64,000 bases of DNA from SAR86 cluster bacterium (GTDB lineage: Bacteria; Pseudomonadota; Gammaproteobacteria; Magnimaribacterales; Magnimaribacteraceae): assembly GCA_016777005.1 (NCBI GenBank), contig JADHSF010000001.1, positions 1 to 64,000 on the forward strand. Reading direction: 5' to 3'. The stretch's first letter is position 1, and each line of letters starts with the position of its first letter. The position numbers and the translations under genes are program-made. Positions 37,909 to 46,038 of the stretch are shown piece after piece. The notes under the pieces are model-generated. The model was given only the letters and a program-made list of their open reading frames with translations, was not told where the DNA came from and did no database searches.

Positions 37909-38567
37909 ATTGCCTTCTCCATTTTTTCAGTGCTTATTGCAATAGCATTTCTGTATCTTAGATCTATATATTTGCTATGGTCTTTATTTCCTGAGCTCAG
38001 CTCGAACAGTATAAATTGCTCGAGACGTTCGAGCTGAACCCGGAAATCCCCTTTATTGAATAAGTAATTTGTTCCATAATTATCTTGTGCTTTTATAAAA
38101 TCAGTACCCTCCTGACCCAAGTGTTGTAATTTATTTCCCTTAAGATTAAGAACATTTTGCATAAGTCTTGCATAATTTAATAAAATTTCTACCTGATCAT
38201 CTGCACCAGAAATTGAAATCAGACTTAGGTTTTTTGACATACCGCCAGGAGATATAATCTTTCCTTCTTGTGTAAAAAATCTATCGTTTTCTAAAATAGC
38301 TAAAGGTTGATGTTCTTCAATTTCAATCAATGTTTTTTCATTGAAATTTTGAGTTGCCTTTATTATTGACACCCAAGAATTTGAAAATATTTCGTCTTTG
38401 TTGTTTGTTTGAACATTATTTACATGATTAGAAATTTTTGGTTCTAAAATAGCCATATTCGAAATGATTTCTTTTGAAAATTTTATAATGATTTGCTGAT
38501 CCGCAGACTGATTTTGAACAGAACAACCCGTCACCATTAGTAAAACAATGATTAGAAAGGACCTCAT
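37905..38567 (-). CDS. ftsQ: FtsQ-like divisome protein with a lipoprotein signal
   Basis: Recognised from position (ftsL-ftsQ-ftsA) and from FtsQ features: a POTRA-like part ending in 'NSWVSIIKATQNFNEKTLIEIEEHQPLAI' and 'FFTQEGKIISP', then a beta domain with 'RVQLERLEQFILFEL' and 'KYIDLRYRNAIAIS'. FtsQ bridges FtsA and FtsN sides of the divisome through FtsBL. The N-terminus is unusual: no 20-residue cytoplasmic tail, and 'MRSFLIIVLLMVTGC' reads as a lipoprotein signal with a clean lipobox (V12-T13-G14-C15). At 220 residues it is shorter than E. coli FtsQ (276). Both gene ends overlap neighbours by 4 bases, so the start is tightly fixed. Confidence 0.82.
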   Translation of the reverse strand: MRSFLIIVLLMVTGCSVQNQSADQQIIIKFSKEIISNMAILEPKISNHVNNVQTNNKDEIFSNSWVSIIKATQNFNEKTLIEIEEHQPLAILENDRFFTQEGKIISPGGMSKNLSLISISGADDQVEILLNYARLMQNVLNLKGNKLQHLGQEGTDFIKAQDNYGTNYLFNKGDFRVQLERLEQFILFELSSGNKDHSKYIDLRYRNAIAISTEKMEKAI

Positions 38568-38854
38568 CTGACTGAGCTCCTGTCTAAATAAATATTTTTA
38601 TCAGAAGCAGGGATAGTCATGCCTAGACTTTCAGTAGCGAATTTTCTCAAAGATATATGATTCTTAAAATACTTTACCTCTTCTAAAAGAAGGTTAGATT
38701 GAAAAGATAGGTCCTCTTTTTCTAATTTTAAATTTTCTAACACAGAAAATGATTTTCTATACTCATATGTCTGAAGTATCAATGCATAAGAGCTTATAAA
38801 AGAAGTAATTATCAATAGAGATATAAATATGATTTTGAAATTATCTTGTATCAT
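38564..38854 (-). CDS. ftsL: FtsL, divisome coiled-coil protein
   Basis: A 96-residue bitopic protein: short cytoplasmic start, membrane helix (about 8-27), coiled coil (about 30-75) and a short tail with 'RKFATESLGMTIP'. It pairs with FtsB and activates FtsWI. Placed after rsmH as usual, overlapping it and ftsQ by 4 bases each. Confidence 0.9.
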   Translation of the reverse strand: MIQDNFKIIFISLLIITSFISSYALILQTYEYRKSFSVLENLKLEKEDLSFQSNLLLEEVKYFKNHISLRKFATESLGMTIPASDKNIYLDRSSVR

Positions 38855-39732
38855 ATTTTTTCTGCCACTCTGAGGATTGCACTTCTGCTTCGTGGGTTTG
38901 TAGACATTTCAGTATTGGTAGGTTTTAAAAATTTTTCTCCAAAATATTTAAATTTTATATTTGAACCTATCCTGTCTTTTCCCTGAAAAAACCTCTTAAC
39001 AATCCTATCCTCCATAGAATGAAAACTTATAACAGCCAATCTACCACCACAACATAGAACATAACTGGCAGCTTCAAGAGCGCATTGCAGCTCATATATC
39101 TCTTGATTTATGAACATTCTGATAGCTCTAAATGAATTTGTAGCAGGATGTTTCTTCGATCTTTTGTAAACACAAGAAATAATAAGATCAGATAATTCCT
39201 TAGTAGATTCGATAGGTTTTTTTTCTCTTGATTCGCAGATTTTAGAAGCTATTTTTCTAGATGCTCTCTCTTCTCCTAAGGTCCAAAGTACATCTTCAAT
39301 TTCTTTTTTTGTAGCTGAATTAATCCATTCAGCTGCTGTTTGGCCCTGAGATGTATCAATCCTCATATCTAAAGGTCCATTTGATTGAAAACTAAATCCT
39401 CTTTCTGGATCATCAAGTTGTGTTGAGGAAATGCCTAAATCTATTAAAATTCCATCTATCTCACTGTCTTTAAAGAGTTTATTTAAATTAGAGAATGAAT
39501 CATTAATTAATTTAAATCTTATGTCATCAGTGAATTCTGAAGATAAATTCAAAGTAGCCATCTTATCTTTCTCTATTGAAGTCAAAGCTCCATCCTGATT
39601 TAGCTTTTTAAGAATTTTTAGTGAATGCCCTCCAGCTCCGAAAGTACAGTCTATATATCTACCATTTTGCTTAGAGACAAGATTCTCTAGCACTTCATCT
39701 ACCATTACCGCTTCATGGGTAGAATTGATCAA
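38851..39732 (-). CDS. rsmH: RsmH (MraW), 16S rRNA m4C1402 methyltransferase
   Basis: SAM-dependent methyltransferase for C1402 of 16S rRNA. The 293-residue protein has 'HEAVMVDEVLENL', 'YIDCTFGAGGHSLKIL', 'IDGILIDLGISSTQLDDPERGFSF' and 'VISFHSMEDRIVKRFF'. The start is TTG overlapping the mraZ stop (TTGA); the next ATG (residue 10) would cut the conserved start. rsmI, which methylates the same nucleotide's ribose, lies just across rnpB. Confidence 0.97.
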   Translation of the reverse strand: MINSTHEAVMVDEVLENLVSKQNGRYIDCTFGAGGHSLKILKKLNQDGALTSIEKDKMATLNLSSEFTDDIRFKLINDSFSNLNKLFKDSEIDGILIDLGISSTQLDDPERGFSFQSNGPLDMRIDTSQGQTAAEWINSATKKEIEDVLWTLGEERASRKIASKICESREKKPIESTKELSDLIISCVYKRSKKHPATNSFRAIRMFINQEIYELQCALEAASYVLCCGGRLAVISFHSMEDRIVKRFFQGKDRIGSNIKFKYFGEKFLKPTNTEMSTNPRSRSAILRVAEKI

Positions 39733-40208
39733 AACGGTATCTCCTCCAAACTCATTGGAAGATCCGCAATTAAATCTTCTCCTTTAATCTGGAGTCCAGA
39801 TTGCTTTTTTTCCCAGTTATCCAGGTTCCACAATTCAAATTTTGAGCCCATACCGACAAGAGCAACGTTTTCTTTCAAGGTTAAATCAGCAAATTCTCTT
39901 AAAATTTGAGGAATGAGAAGTGTCATTCTCTCACCAACCTCAAAATCGGTTACTGAGGCATTGCCTAATATTTTCCACTGAATAGACCTTACTTTTTGAT
40001 TAAGACCTCCAAGTGCCTCAAATTTCTGCGAAATCTCTTTCCATAGCTTTCCAGGATAGATTATTAATGCAGGGTATTGAGGATCTTTTGTAATAATCAT
40101 TTCCCCTTCGCAACTTGCCCTCAAAAGTTCTCTATATCTTGCAGGGATGACAATTCTACCCTTTGTATCAAGGGTTAAATTACTAGATCCATATATGCCT
40201 ATACTCAT
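39729..40208 (-). CDS. mraZ: MraZ, transcriptional regulator of the dcw cluster
   Basis: MraZ is a ring-forming AbrB-fold repressor of its own operon. The 159-residue protein has two domains: the first with an intact 'DTKGRIVIPARYRE' and the second with a weaker match, 'VGERMTLLIPQILREFADL'. It heads the dcw operon and is preceded by three phased AAAGTG boxes that are probably its own operator. Confidence 0.97.
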   Translation of the reverse strand: MSIGIYGSSNLTLDTKGRIVIPARYRELLRASCEGEMIITKDPQYPALIIYPGKLWKEISQKFEALGGLNQKVRSIQWKILGNASVTDFEVGERMTLLIPQILREFADLTLKENVALVGMGSKFELWNLDNWEKKQSGLQIKGEDLIADLPMSLEEIPF

Positions 40209-40223
40209 TTTATGTACTTATTA

Positions 40224-40247
40224 GCAAGTAATATTACATTATCTTGC
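40224..40247. promoter_or_regulatory. inverted repeat in the mraZ leader
   Basis: GCAAGATAAT and ATTACTTGC (minus strand) form a near-perfect inverted repeat with one unpaired base and a 5-base loop, 16 bases before the mraZ ATG. It touches the innermost AAAGTG box. It might be an RNA hairpin in the leader or a second protein site. Confidence 0.45.
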
Positions 40248-40272
40248 ACTTTGGCACACTTTTACACACTTT
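40247..40272 (-). promoter_or_regulatory. three phased MraZ boxes (AAAGTG) upstream of mraZ
   Basis: On the minus strand AAAGTG occurs at 40272-40267, 40262-40257 and 40252-40247, an exact 10-base period (AAAGTGtgtaAAAGTGtgccAAAGTG). MraZ is known to bind short GTG-containing direct repeats spaced about one helical turn, and AAAGTG is the form reported in Mycoplasma. The boxes lie 39-64 bases before the mraZ ATG. Confidence 0.8.
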
Positions 40273-40368
40273 AAATAAAATTACTAGTTAAAATGAAAAG
40301 AAAAGTACACTAAATAAAACTTGCAATTTACTGAATATAAAAAGATTGAAATAGATAATTTCTTGGGG

Positions 40369-40705
40369 AGTGAGTCAGCCTATAAGCCGGGTTCTGTCGT
40401 GGATAATCATTCATCTAGATTTTGCGTCACCACAAAATTCAAGCAACCTACCCTGGTCCAGCCAGGACTGACTTAAGGACCTCTATTTGGTCTTGCTCCA
40501 GACGGGGTTTACCATGCCATATACAGTTACCTGATATGCGGTGCGCTTTTACCGCACCTTTTCACCCTTACCTTAAAATATAAGGCGGTTTATTTTCTGT
40601 TGCACTATCCGTAGATTTGCACCTCCCAGGAGTTACCTGGCGTCTTGCCCAATGGAGCCCGGACTTTCCTCTCAAAATTTGAGCGATTATCTAGCTGACT
40701 CTGGC
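40369..40705 (-). ncRNA. rnpB: RNase P RNA, bacterial type A
   Basis: RNA subunit of the ribozyme that trims tRNA 5' ends. The minus strand has the hallmark 'GAGGAAAGTCCGGGCTCC' near the 5' end and 'ACAGAACCCGGCTTATAGG' near the 3' end, and P1 can form between GAGTCAGC and GCTGACTC at the two termini. Ends are placed from P1 and are accurate to a few bases. It fills most of the largest non-coding stretch (40209-40738) and lies just downstream of rsmI, as in Pseudomonas. The remaining part of this stretch is the mraZ promoter region. Confidence 0.97.
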
Positions 40706-40738
40706 CAATTGTATAGCTAAAAACAAAGTTAAAGAAGG

Positions 40739-41578
40739 TCAGTCTTTAATCTTAATTTTATAAATATCATTTCTTTTTTTATTTAAAATTTCTGATCCTA
40801 ATTCAAAGGCTAGTTTTTGATCTAATTTATCCATCAGAATCTCTAATATTCTTCTATCTTCTTCGGAAATATCATTTTCTCTAGCTTCATGAATTCCTTC
40901 AATAACAATTACAAACTCTCCTTTTGACCCAAACTCAGATTGGCTGATAAGATCTTTTACTGTTTTGATATCACCTCGATAGAAAGTTTCATGAAGTTTC
41001 GTTATTTCTCTTGCAATCATAATTCCAGTCTCTGCCGAAAGTTCTTCAGACAAAGTATCCAGTAGTTTATTTATGCGTCTTCCGGACTCAAAAAAAATAC
41101 AAACCGATGAAGAGGAAGATATTTTTTTTAAGAGTATCTTTTTTTCTTTTTCTTTACGTGGAAAAAATCCATAAAAACTTAAGTTTTCTAGATTAAAGCC
41201 TGAAACACTAGCAGCAGCTATCACAGAGGTTACGCCCGGAATGGGAATAATAGTTATACCAATCTCTATGGCTGCTTGAAGCAAATAATGACCAGGATCT
41301 GAAATTAAAGGAGTTCCTGCATCGCTAATCAAAGCAATATTTTTTCCTGATTTGAGTTCATTTATTAAAAAAGTAGTTTTGGTTTTTTCAGAAAACTTAT
41401 GATAGGAAGTTAGTTTTGTATCTATGTCGTATCTACTTAAAAGTTTTCTAGAAACTCTTGTGTCCTCAGCTGCACAAATATCAACTTTATTCAGCACTTC
41501 AATCGCCCTTAATGTAATATCATCTAAATTACCTATTGGTGTAGAGACTACGAAAAGAGAGCCGTAATTTTTACTCAT
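40739..41578 (-). CDS. rsmI: RsmI, 16S rRNA 2'-O-methyltransferase (C1402)
   Basis: Tetrapyrrole-methylase-fold enzyme that methylates the ribose of C1402. The 279-residue protein has 'LFVVSTPIGNLDDITLRAIEVL', 'CAAEDTRVSRKLLSRY', 'ALISDAGTPLISDPG' and 'IPIPGVTSVIAA'. Its start codon lies only 6 bases from the divergent lpoA start. Confidence 0.97.
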   Translation of the reverse strand: MSKNYGSLFVVSTPIGNLDDITLRAIEVLNKVDICAAEDTRVSRKLLSRYDIDTKLTSYHKFSEKTKTTFLINELKSGKNIALISDAGTPLISDPGHYLLQAAIEIGITIIPIPGVTSVIAAASVSGFNLENLSFYGFFPRKEKEKKILLKKISSSSSVCIFFESGRRINKLLDTLSEELSAETGIMIAREITKLHETFYRGDIKTVKDLISQSEFGSKGEFVIVIEGIHEARENDISEEDRRILEILMDKLDQKLAFELGSEILNKKRNDIYKIKIKD

Positions 41579-41584
41579 GAATTT

Positions 41585-42712
41585 ATGAAAAATAAAATTT
41601 TAATTTTGCTCATCTTCTTAATCAGCGGATGTTCTAGCATTCCAAAGAGCGATCAAGAGGAATCAATTGATACGCTGTTTAAGAAACCAGAAATCAACTA
41701 TAAAACAAACTCTCTACCAAAAGTAATAAAACTATATTACTTAGAAAATAATGATAATCATAGATTGCCTGATGAGGTTAAAGGATTTTTTGAAAACTTA
41801 TATTTTTACAACTCAAAAATTAATTATCAGCCTAAAATAATATTGTCTCCTCTTAATTCAAAAATATGTGAAAGTAATAAAAATATAGATTTAACTGTAA
41901 TTTTTGAAATAAATCTCGCCAATGAAAGGCTAAAAGACTTCAGTTGTTTAAGCAGAATCTCGAATACAAAAACATTATTAATATCTAATAATATTAATAG
42001 CCAATTAAGGTTTGACAACAATTTCATAATTTCTCGAGAACTGGAAAAGGAAAAATTGGTAAATCTTATCTCCTCAACTAAAGGTCTTATTGTTATTGAT
42101 AGTACTAAAACATTAGATAAATTTAGTATTACAGAATCTATTTTAGAGACAAACCAGCGGGTTACTGAACAAAGAACTTATGAAAGCGAACTAAGCAGCC
42201 AAGATATGTTTGCAGATGTCTTAATGGTGAATAGAAGTAAGGAAAGATTAAGAAAATTATCAAGGAGATTATCAAGAGAAATTAAAGGCAACACGAGGAC
42301 AAGGGAAGATATAGATACATTTTTTCTCTCCGTAGGCCTAGATGAAGCAAGGAACTTAAAACCAGCGCTTGACTACATAGCAGAAAATGATTTAAAAGTT
42401 TTTATATTAAATAGTTGGAAGAATAATATTACCTATAAGCTCAAGGATAAAGATTTAATAGGTTCAATTAACTCTGATATTCCTTTCATGATGCCAATTA
42501 AAATTCCCTTGCATCTTAACAGCTCAAATAAAACAAGGGAGTTCGCCATGGGTTATGACGCTTTTGAAATTATGTTGCTGCGATATGGCACAAACAATAA
42601 TCAAAAATTTATTTATAAGGGGTTAACTGGAAAAATAAATCCCAATAACAAGAGGATAACAAGAGAGGCTTATATTTTTAAGATATCGGAAGAAGGCATT
42701 GAGATTCTTTAA
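41585..42712 (+). CDS. lpoA: LpoA-like outer-membrane lipoprotein, shortened
   Basis: LpoA is the outer-membrane activator of penicillin-binding protein PBP1A. This 375-residue lipoprotein has a lipobox (ISGC, Cys16) and a C-terminal periplasmic-binding-protein-like half matching LpoA: 'TREDIDTFFLSVGLDEARNLKPAL', 'KDLIGSINSDIPFM', 'GYDAFEIMLLRYG', 'YKGLTGKI' and 'REAYIFKISEEGIEIL'. E. coli LpoA is about 680 residues; the N-terminal TPR domain is absent or reduced. The divergent position next to rsmI supports the call. Confidence 0.8.
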   Translation: MKNKILILLIFLISGCSSIPKSDQEESIDTLFKKPEINYKTNSLPKVIKLYYLENNDNHRLPDEVKGFFENLYFYNSKINYQPKIILSPLNSKICESNKNIDLTVIFEINLANERLKDFSCLSRISNTKTLLISNNINSQLRFDNNFIISRELEKEKLVNLISSTKGLIVIDSTKTLDKFSITESILETNQRVTEQRTYESELSSQDMFADVLMVNRSKERLRKLSRRLSREIKGNTRTREDIDTFFLSVGLDEARNLKPALDYIAENDLKVFILNSWKNNITYKLKDKDLIGSINSDIPFMMPIKIPLHLNSSNKTREFAMGYDAFEIMLLRYGTNNNQKFIYKGLTGKINPNNKRITREAYIFKISEEGIEIL

Positions 42713-42717
42713 TTTTT

Positions 42718-43356
42718 TTAAATGTCTCTTATATCTCTCTCTAACTCAGAGAGACTGTTAATGAAACAAGGCTTAGTAAATACCCTTTGCATATAGGCAT
42801 AAATTGGCTTGGTTTTAGTATCTTTCTGAAGTTCAATTTCTATAAGAGGTAATCTCCAAAGAATAGGTGCTATACAACAATCCACTAGGCTAAACTCATC
42901 CGACATAAAATAAGGCTTTTCTTTAAGAATTAATGACATTCCAAGAATTTGCGATTTTAAATCGGCACGCAGTTTTTTTGCTTTCGCCTCAGTTGGAGTA
43001 CCGCTGATTAATTCATCAAAAATCCCACACCAATCTCTTTCTATTCTTTGTGTAAATAGTCTTATATGGGCTCTAGAGACTGGATAAACAGGAAGAAGTG
43101 GGGGATGCGGAAAACGTTCATCCAGATATTCCATTAGAATAAGAGAGTCATATAAACATACATCTCTATCGACCAAGACAGGTAATTCTGCATAAGGGCT
43201 TACTTCCAGAATTTCATTACTCAAGTTATTAGTATCTGAATCAATTATTTCACTAGTTACACCCTTCTTCTCCATTACTATTCTTACTCTATGACTATAA
43301 TGATCCATTGGATCTGAAAAAAGTGCCATTGACGTTCTATTACTAAGAGATACCAT
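42718..43356 (-). CDS. sspA: SspA, stringent starvation protein A
   Basis: A GST-fold RNA polymerase-binding protein that modulates stress transcription. The 212-residue sequence has the thioredoxin-like N-terminal domain ('MALFSDPMDHYSHRVRIVMEKKGV', 'SPYAELPVLVDRDVCLYDSLIIMEYLDERFPHP' pattern) and a helical C-terminal domain. It closes the rplM-rpsI-petABC-sspA cluster. sspB, its usual partner downstream, is missing; the gene runs into convergent lpoA. Confidence 0.93.
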   Translation of the reverse strand: MVSLSNRTSMALFSDPMDHYSHRVRIVMEKKGVTSEIIDSDTNNLSNEILEVSPYAELPVLVDRDVCLYDSLILMEYLDERFPHPPLLPVYPVSRAHIRLFTQRIERDWCGIFDELISGTPTEAKAKKLRADLKSQILGMSLILKEKPYFMSDEFSLVDCCIAPILWRLPLIEIELQKDTKTKPIYAYMQRVFTKPCFINSLSELERDIRDI

Positions 43357-43375
43357 AAAAACTCCGATTGGGAAA

Positions 43376-44206
43376 TTAGTGAAGATCTTTCTTAAATTCT
43401 CTATAGAGAAGATAACTAAGCATTGTGAAAATAAATAAATACAACAGAGTATAAGTTCCGATTGATTCCCTTTCTGTCTTCATAGGATCTGTCATGTAAG
43501 CCAAAAAGTTTGTTAAATCCAGCATAGCTTCATCAAACTCTTCAGGGTTTAGCTGGCCAGTTCCAGCTTCAACTTCAAGAAAACCACACTGTTCTTGAGT
43601 AAGCCTCTCTCCGGTAAGAGGATCTTGTCTAATCCCTCCATTTTCTGCAACAAACGATACCTGCCTACATACTGATTGAGGAGTTCCTTGAAGATCAACC
43701 AAAACATGAGGCATTCCTACATTCTCATAAACCTTATTATTTACCCCTAAAGGCCTTGATTCATCAATATAAAAACTCTTCAAATAAGTATAAACCCAAT
43801 CGGGACCTCTGAGGCCAGCCTCTAAAGTTAAATCAGGAGGAGTATTTCCAAACCACTCTTTTGCTTCCTTTGGATCCATGCCTACTTGAATAAGATCACC
43901 CATTTTTTGATCACCGAAAATGAGATTGTCTTTAAACATATCGAGAGGAATCTCTAAATCTTCAGAAACCTTTTTATATCTGGCATACTTTAAAGAGTGA
44001 CATCCCAAACAGTAATTCATATAAATCTGAGCACCTCTTTGAAGGGAAGGCTTGTCGGTTGCATCAACATAAGCCTTATCACATTCACCTTTGGTAAGAC
44101 CATCTTCGGACAAATAGTTTCCGCAGGCCGCTCCACCCGCCGCACTTAAGTTACCCGCAAGTAGACTAACTCCAAGTATAACTATGCTCAGGGAAATATT
44201 TCTCAT
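43376..44206 (-). CDS. petC: cytochrome c1 of the bc1 complex
   Basis: Membrane-anchored c-type cytochrome of respiratory complex III. The 276-residue protein has a signal peptide (1-21), haem motif 'CLGCHSLKYARY', 'WFGNTPPDLTL', and a C-terminal membrane helix ('TLLYLFIFTMLSYLLYREFKK'). Start overlaps the petB stop by 4 bases. Confidence 0.96.
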   Translation of the reverse strand: MRNISLSIVILGVSLLAGNLSAAGGAACGNYLSEDGLTKGECDKAYVDATDKPSLQRGAQIYMNYCLGCHSLKYARYKKVSEDLEIPLDMFKDNLIFGDQKMGDLIQVGMDPKEAKEWFGNTPPDLTLEAGLRGPDWVYTYLKSFYIDESRPLGVNNKVYENVGMPHVLVDLQGTPQSVCRQVSFVAENGGIRQDPLTGERLTQEQCGFLEVEAGTGQLNPEEFDEAMLDLTNFLAYMTDPMKTERESIGTYTLLYLFIFTMLSYLLYREFKKDLH

Positions 44207-45441
44207 GAAAGTTGAATTCTGTCTGGGACAGGCTTGCAGGTTTCATATTTGGTATAGATGGGCATCAATAGGAAGTAAGAAAAATATGTAACTGTAAAAA
44301 ATTGGGCCAGTAAGGTTCCAAGTGGAGTAGATGCAACTGAACCTAAATATCCTAGAACAAAGAAGCTAATTACAAATAACGTCAAAAAGAATTTGCTGTA
44401 GAAGCCTTTGTATTTAATTGATTTGACAGGACTCCTGTCTAACCAAGGGAGAGCAACGAATATTGCTATACCTGCTGCCATAACCACAAAACCAAGAAAT
44501 TTAGCAGAGAGTCCAAGAACAGGGAAAGTAATAGCTCTTAACATTGCGTAATAAGGTGTGTAATACCAAGAAGGAACAATATGTTCGGGAGTCTTTAAAT
44601 TATCAGCTGCTTCATAATTTACATATTCGATTACATACCCTCCTCCGTCTGGATAAAAGAACATTATTGCAACAAAAAATATCAAGAAAACACCTATGGC
44701 ATAGAGATCATGAGTTATGTCATAAGGAAAGAAAGGTTTAGTGTCCAGAGGAACGCCGTCCTCATCTTTAAATTTTTTGACGTCTACTCCATCAGGGTTA
44801 TTTGACCCAACTTCATGAAGCGCAAGAATATGAACGAAAACGACTGCTATGAGTGCCAATGGTAAAAGGACTACATGAAAAGCAAAAAGCCTAGTTAATG
44901 TGATACCAGAGATTAAATAATCTCCCCTGATCCAGGTAAGTAAGTCTTCTCCAATATAAGGGATAGAGCCGAATAGAGACATTATTACTTGAGCTGCCCA
45001 GAAGGACATTTGTCCCCATGGGAGAACATATCCAGTAAAGCCTAACATGCAGAGTAGAAGATAAGTTATCCACCCAAGAACCCATAACAGTTCTCTTGGC
45101 TTCTGATAAGAACCATACATCATTCCCCTAAACATATGCAGGAATATCAAAGCAAAGAATGCTGAAGCCCCAGTGGTATGCATATAACGTATAATGTAAC
45201 CATACTGAACATCTCTCATTATGTATTGTATTGAAGCAAAGGCTCCCTCGGCAGTAGGTTCATAATTCATTAAAAGCCATATTCCAGAAGCCAATTGAAT
45301 TACCAAAACAACAACAAGTAAAACTCCTGCAAGATACCAAATATTCATATTGATAGGAGCAGGATATTTTGTAAGATGCCTTTCGATAGTTGCAGTTAAA
45401 GGCAATCTATCATCGAACCAATTCATTAATTTTGTGACCAT
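44203..45441 (-). CDS. petB: cytochrome b of the bc1 complex
   Basis: Integral membrane subunit with the two b haems and both quinone sites. The 412-residue protein has the haem His pairs in 'RYMHTTGASAFFALIFLHMFRG' and 'FHVVLLPLALIAVVFVHILALHEVGSNNP', 'GYVLPWGQMSFWAAQVI' (Qo side) and 'PSWYYTPYYAMLRA' (the PEWY position reads PSWY). Eight to nine helices as expected. Confidence 0.97.
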   Translation of the reverse strand: MVTKLMNWFDDRLPLTATIERHLTKYPAPINMNIWYLAGVLLVVVLVIQLASGIWLLMNYEPTAEGAFASIQYIMRDVQYGYIIRYMHTTGASAFFALIFLHMFRGMMYGSYQKPRELLWVLGWITYLLLCMLGFTGYVLPWGQMSFWAAQVIMSLFGSIPYIGEDLLTWIRGDYLISGITLTRLFAFHVVLLPLALIAVVFVHILALHEVGSNNPDGVDVKKFKDEDGVPLDTKPFFPYDITHDLYAIGVFLIFFVAIMFFYPDGGGYVIEYVNYEAADNLKTPEHIVPSWYYTPYYAMLRAITFPVLGLSAKFLGFVVMAAGIAIFVALPWLDRSPVKSIKYKGFYSKFFLTLFVISFFVLGYLGSVASTPLGTLLAQFFTVTYFSYFLLMPIYTKYETCKPVPDRIQLS

Positions 45442-46037
45442 TAGACTAATTCTCCATCTTCCCCAATAACTAAAATGTCATCGGATTTAAAATAATGGGG
45501 GGGCACAGTCAAATTATCAGGTGCAGGCACTCCTGCGTATACTCTTCCAGCTAGATCAAACTTAGAGCCATGACATGGGCAGAAAAAACCTCCCTGCCAT
45601 TCGGAATCAAAATCTACAACTCCTAATTGAGGATAGTATTTTGGGGCACATCCAAGATGAGTACAAACTGCTGATAAAACAGATATGCCTACTTTTCGTG
45701 ATCTATATTTATTTTTTGCATAGATTGGTTGAGCTTCAATCTCTGAGTCCGGATCAGCTAGTCTTTCTAAATTCATATCTATTTTATCTATAGATTCTTC
45801 AGAGTGTTTTACCACATAGATCGGTGTTCCTCTCCACTCCACAATTATCATTTCTCCCGGAGATAACCTACTGATATCAGCTACTGCTGGCGCTCCTGCT
45901 GCTTCTGCTGCTGCGCTAGGGTGAAATGCACTAATGAATGGTACGGCTGCACCAGCTATACCTACGGCTCCTACTGCTGAAGTAGCACCTATTAGAAATT
46001 TTCTTCTTCCTGGATTAGGAGGAGATTTTGGCTGCAT
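45441..46037 (-). CDS. petA: Rieske iron-sulfur subunit of the bc1 complex
   Basis: The [2Fe-2S] subunit that takes electrons from ubiquinol. The 198-residue protein has a Tat-type start 'GRRKFLIGATSAVGAVG' and the two cluster motifs 'CTHLGCAP' and 'CPCHGSKFD'. Directly follows rpsI; its stop overlaps the petB start by one base. Confidence 0.97.
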   Translation of the reverse strand: MQPKSPPNPGRRKFLIGATSAVGAVGIAGAAVPFISAFHPSAAAEAAGAPAVADISRLSPGEMIIVEWRGTPIYVVKHSEESIDKIDMNLERLADPDSEIEAQPIYAKNKYRSRKVGISVLSAVCTHLGCAPKYYPQLGVVDFDSEWQGGFFCPCHGSKFDLAGRVYAGVPAPDNLTVPPHYFKSDDILVIGEDGELV

Positions 46038-46038
46038 A

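Noticed and set aside
37905-38567. An unrelated lipoprotein inserted between ftsL and ftsA
   Set aside because: The POTRA-end pattern, 'EEHQPLAI', 'RLEQFILFEL' and 'IDLRYRNAIAI' match FtsQ, and the gene sits directly before ftsA.
40321-40368. Intrinsic terminator after rnpB
   Set aside because: There is a T-rich stretch but no convincing stem before it.
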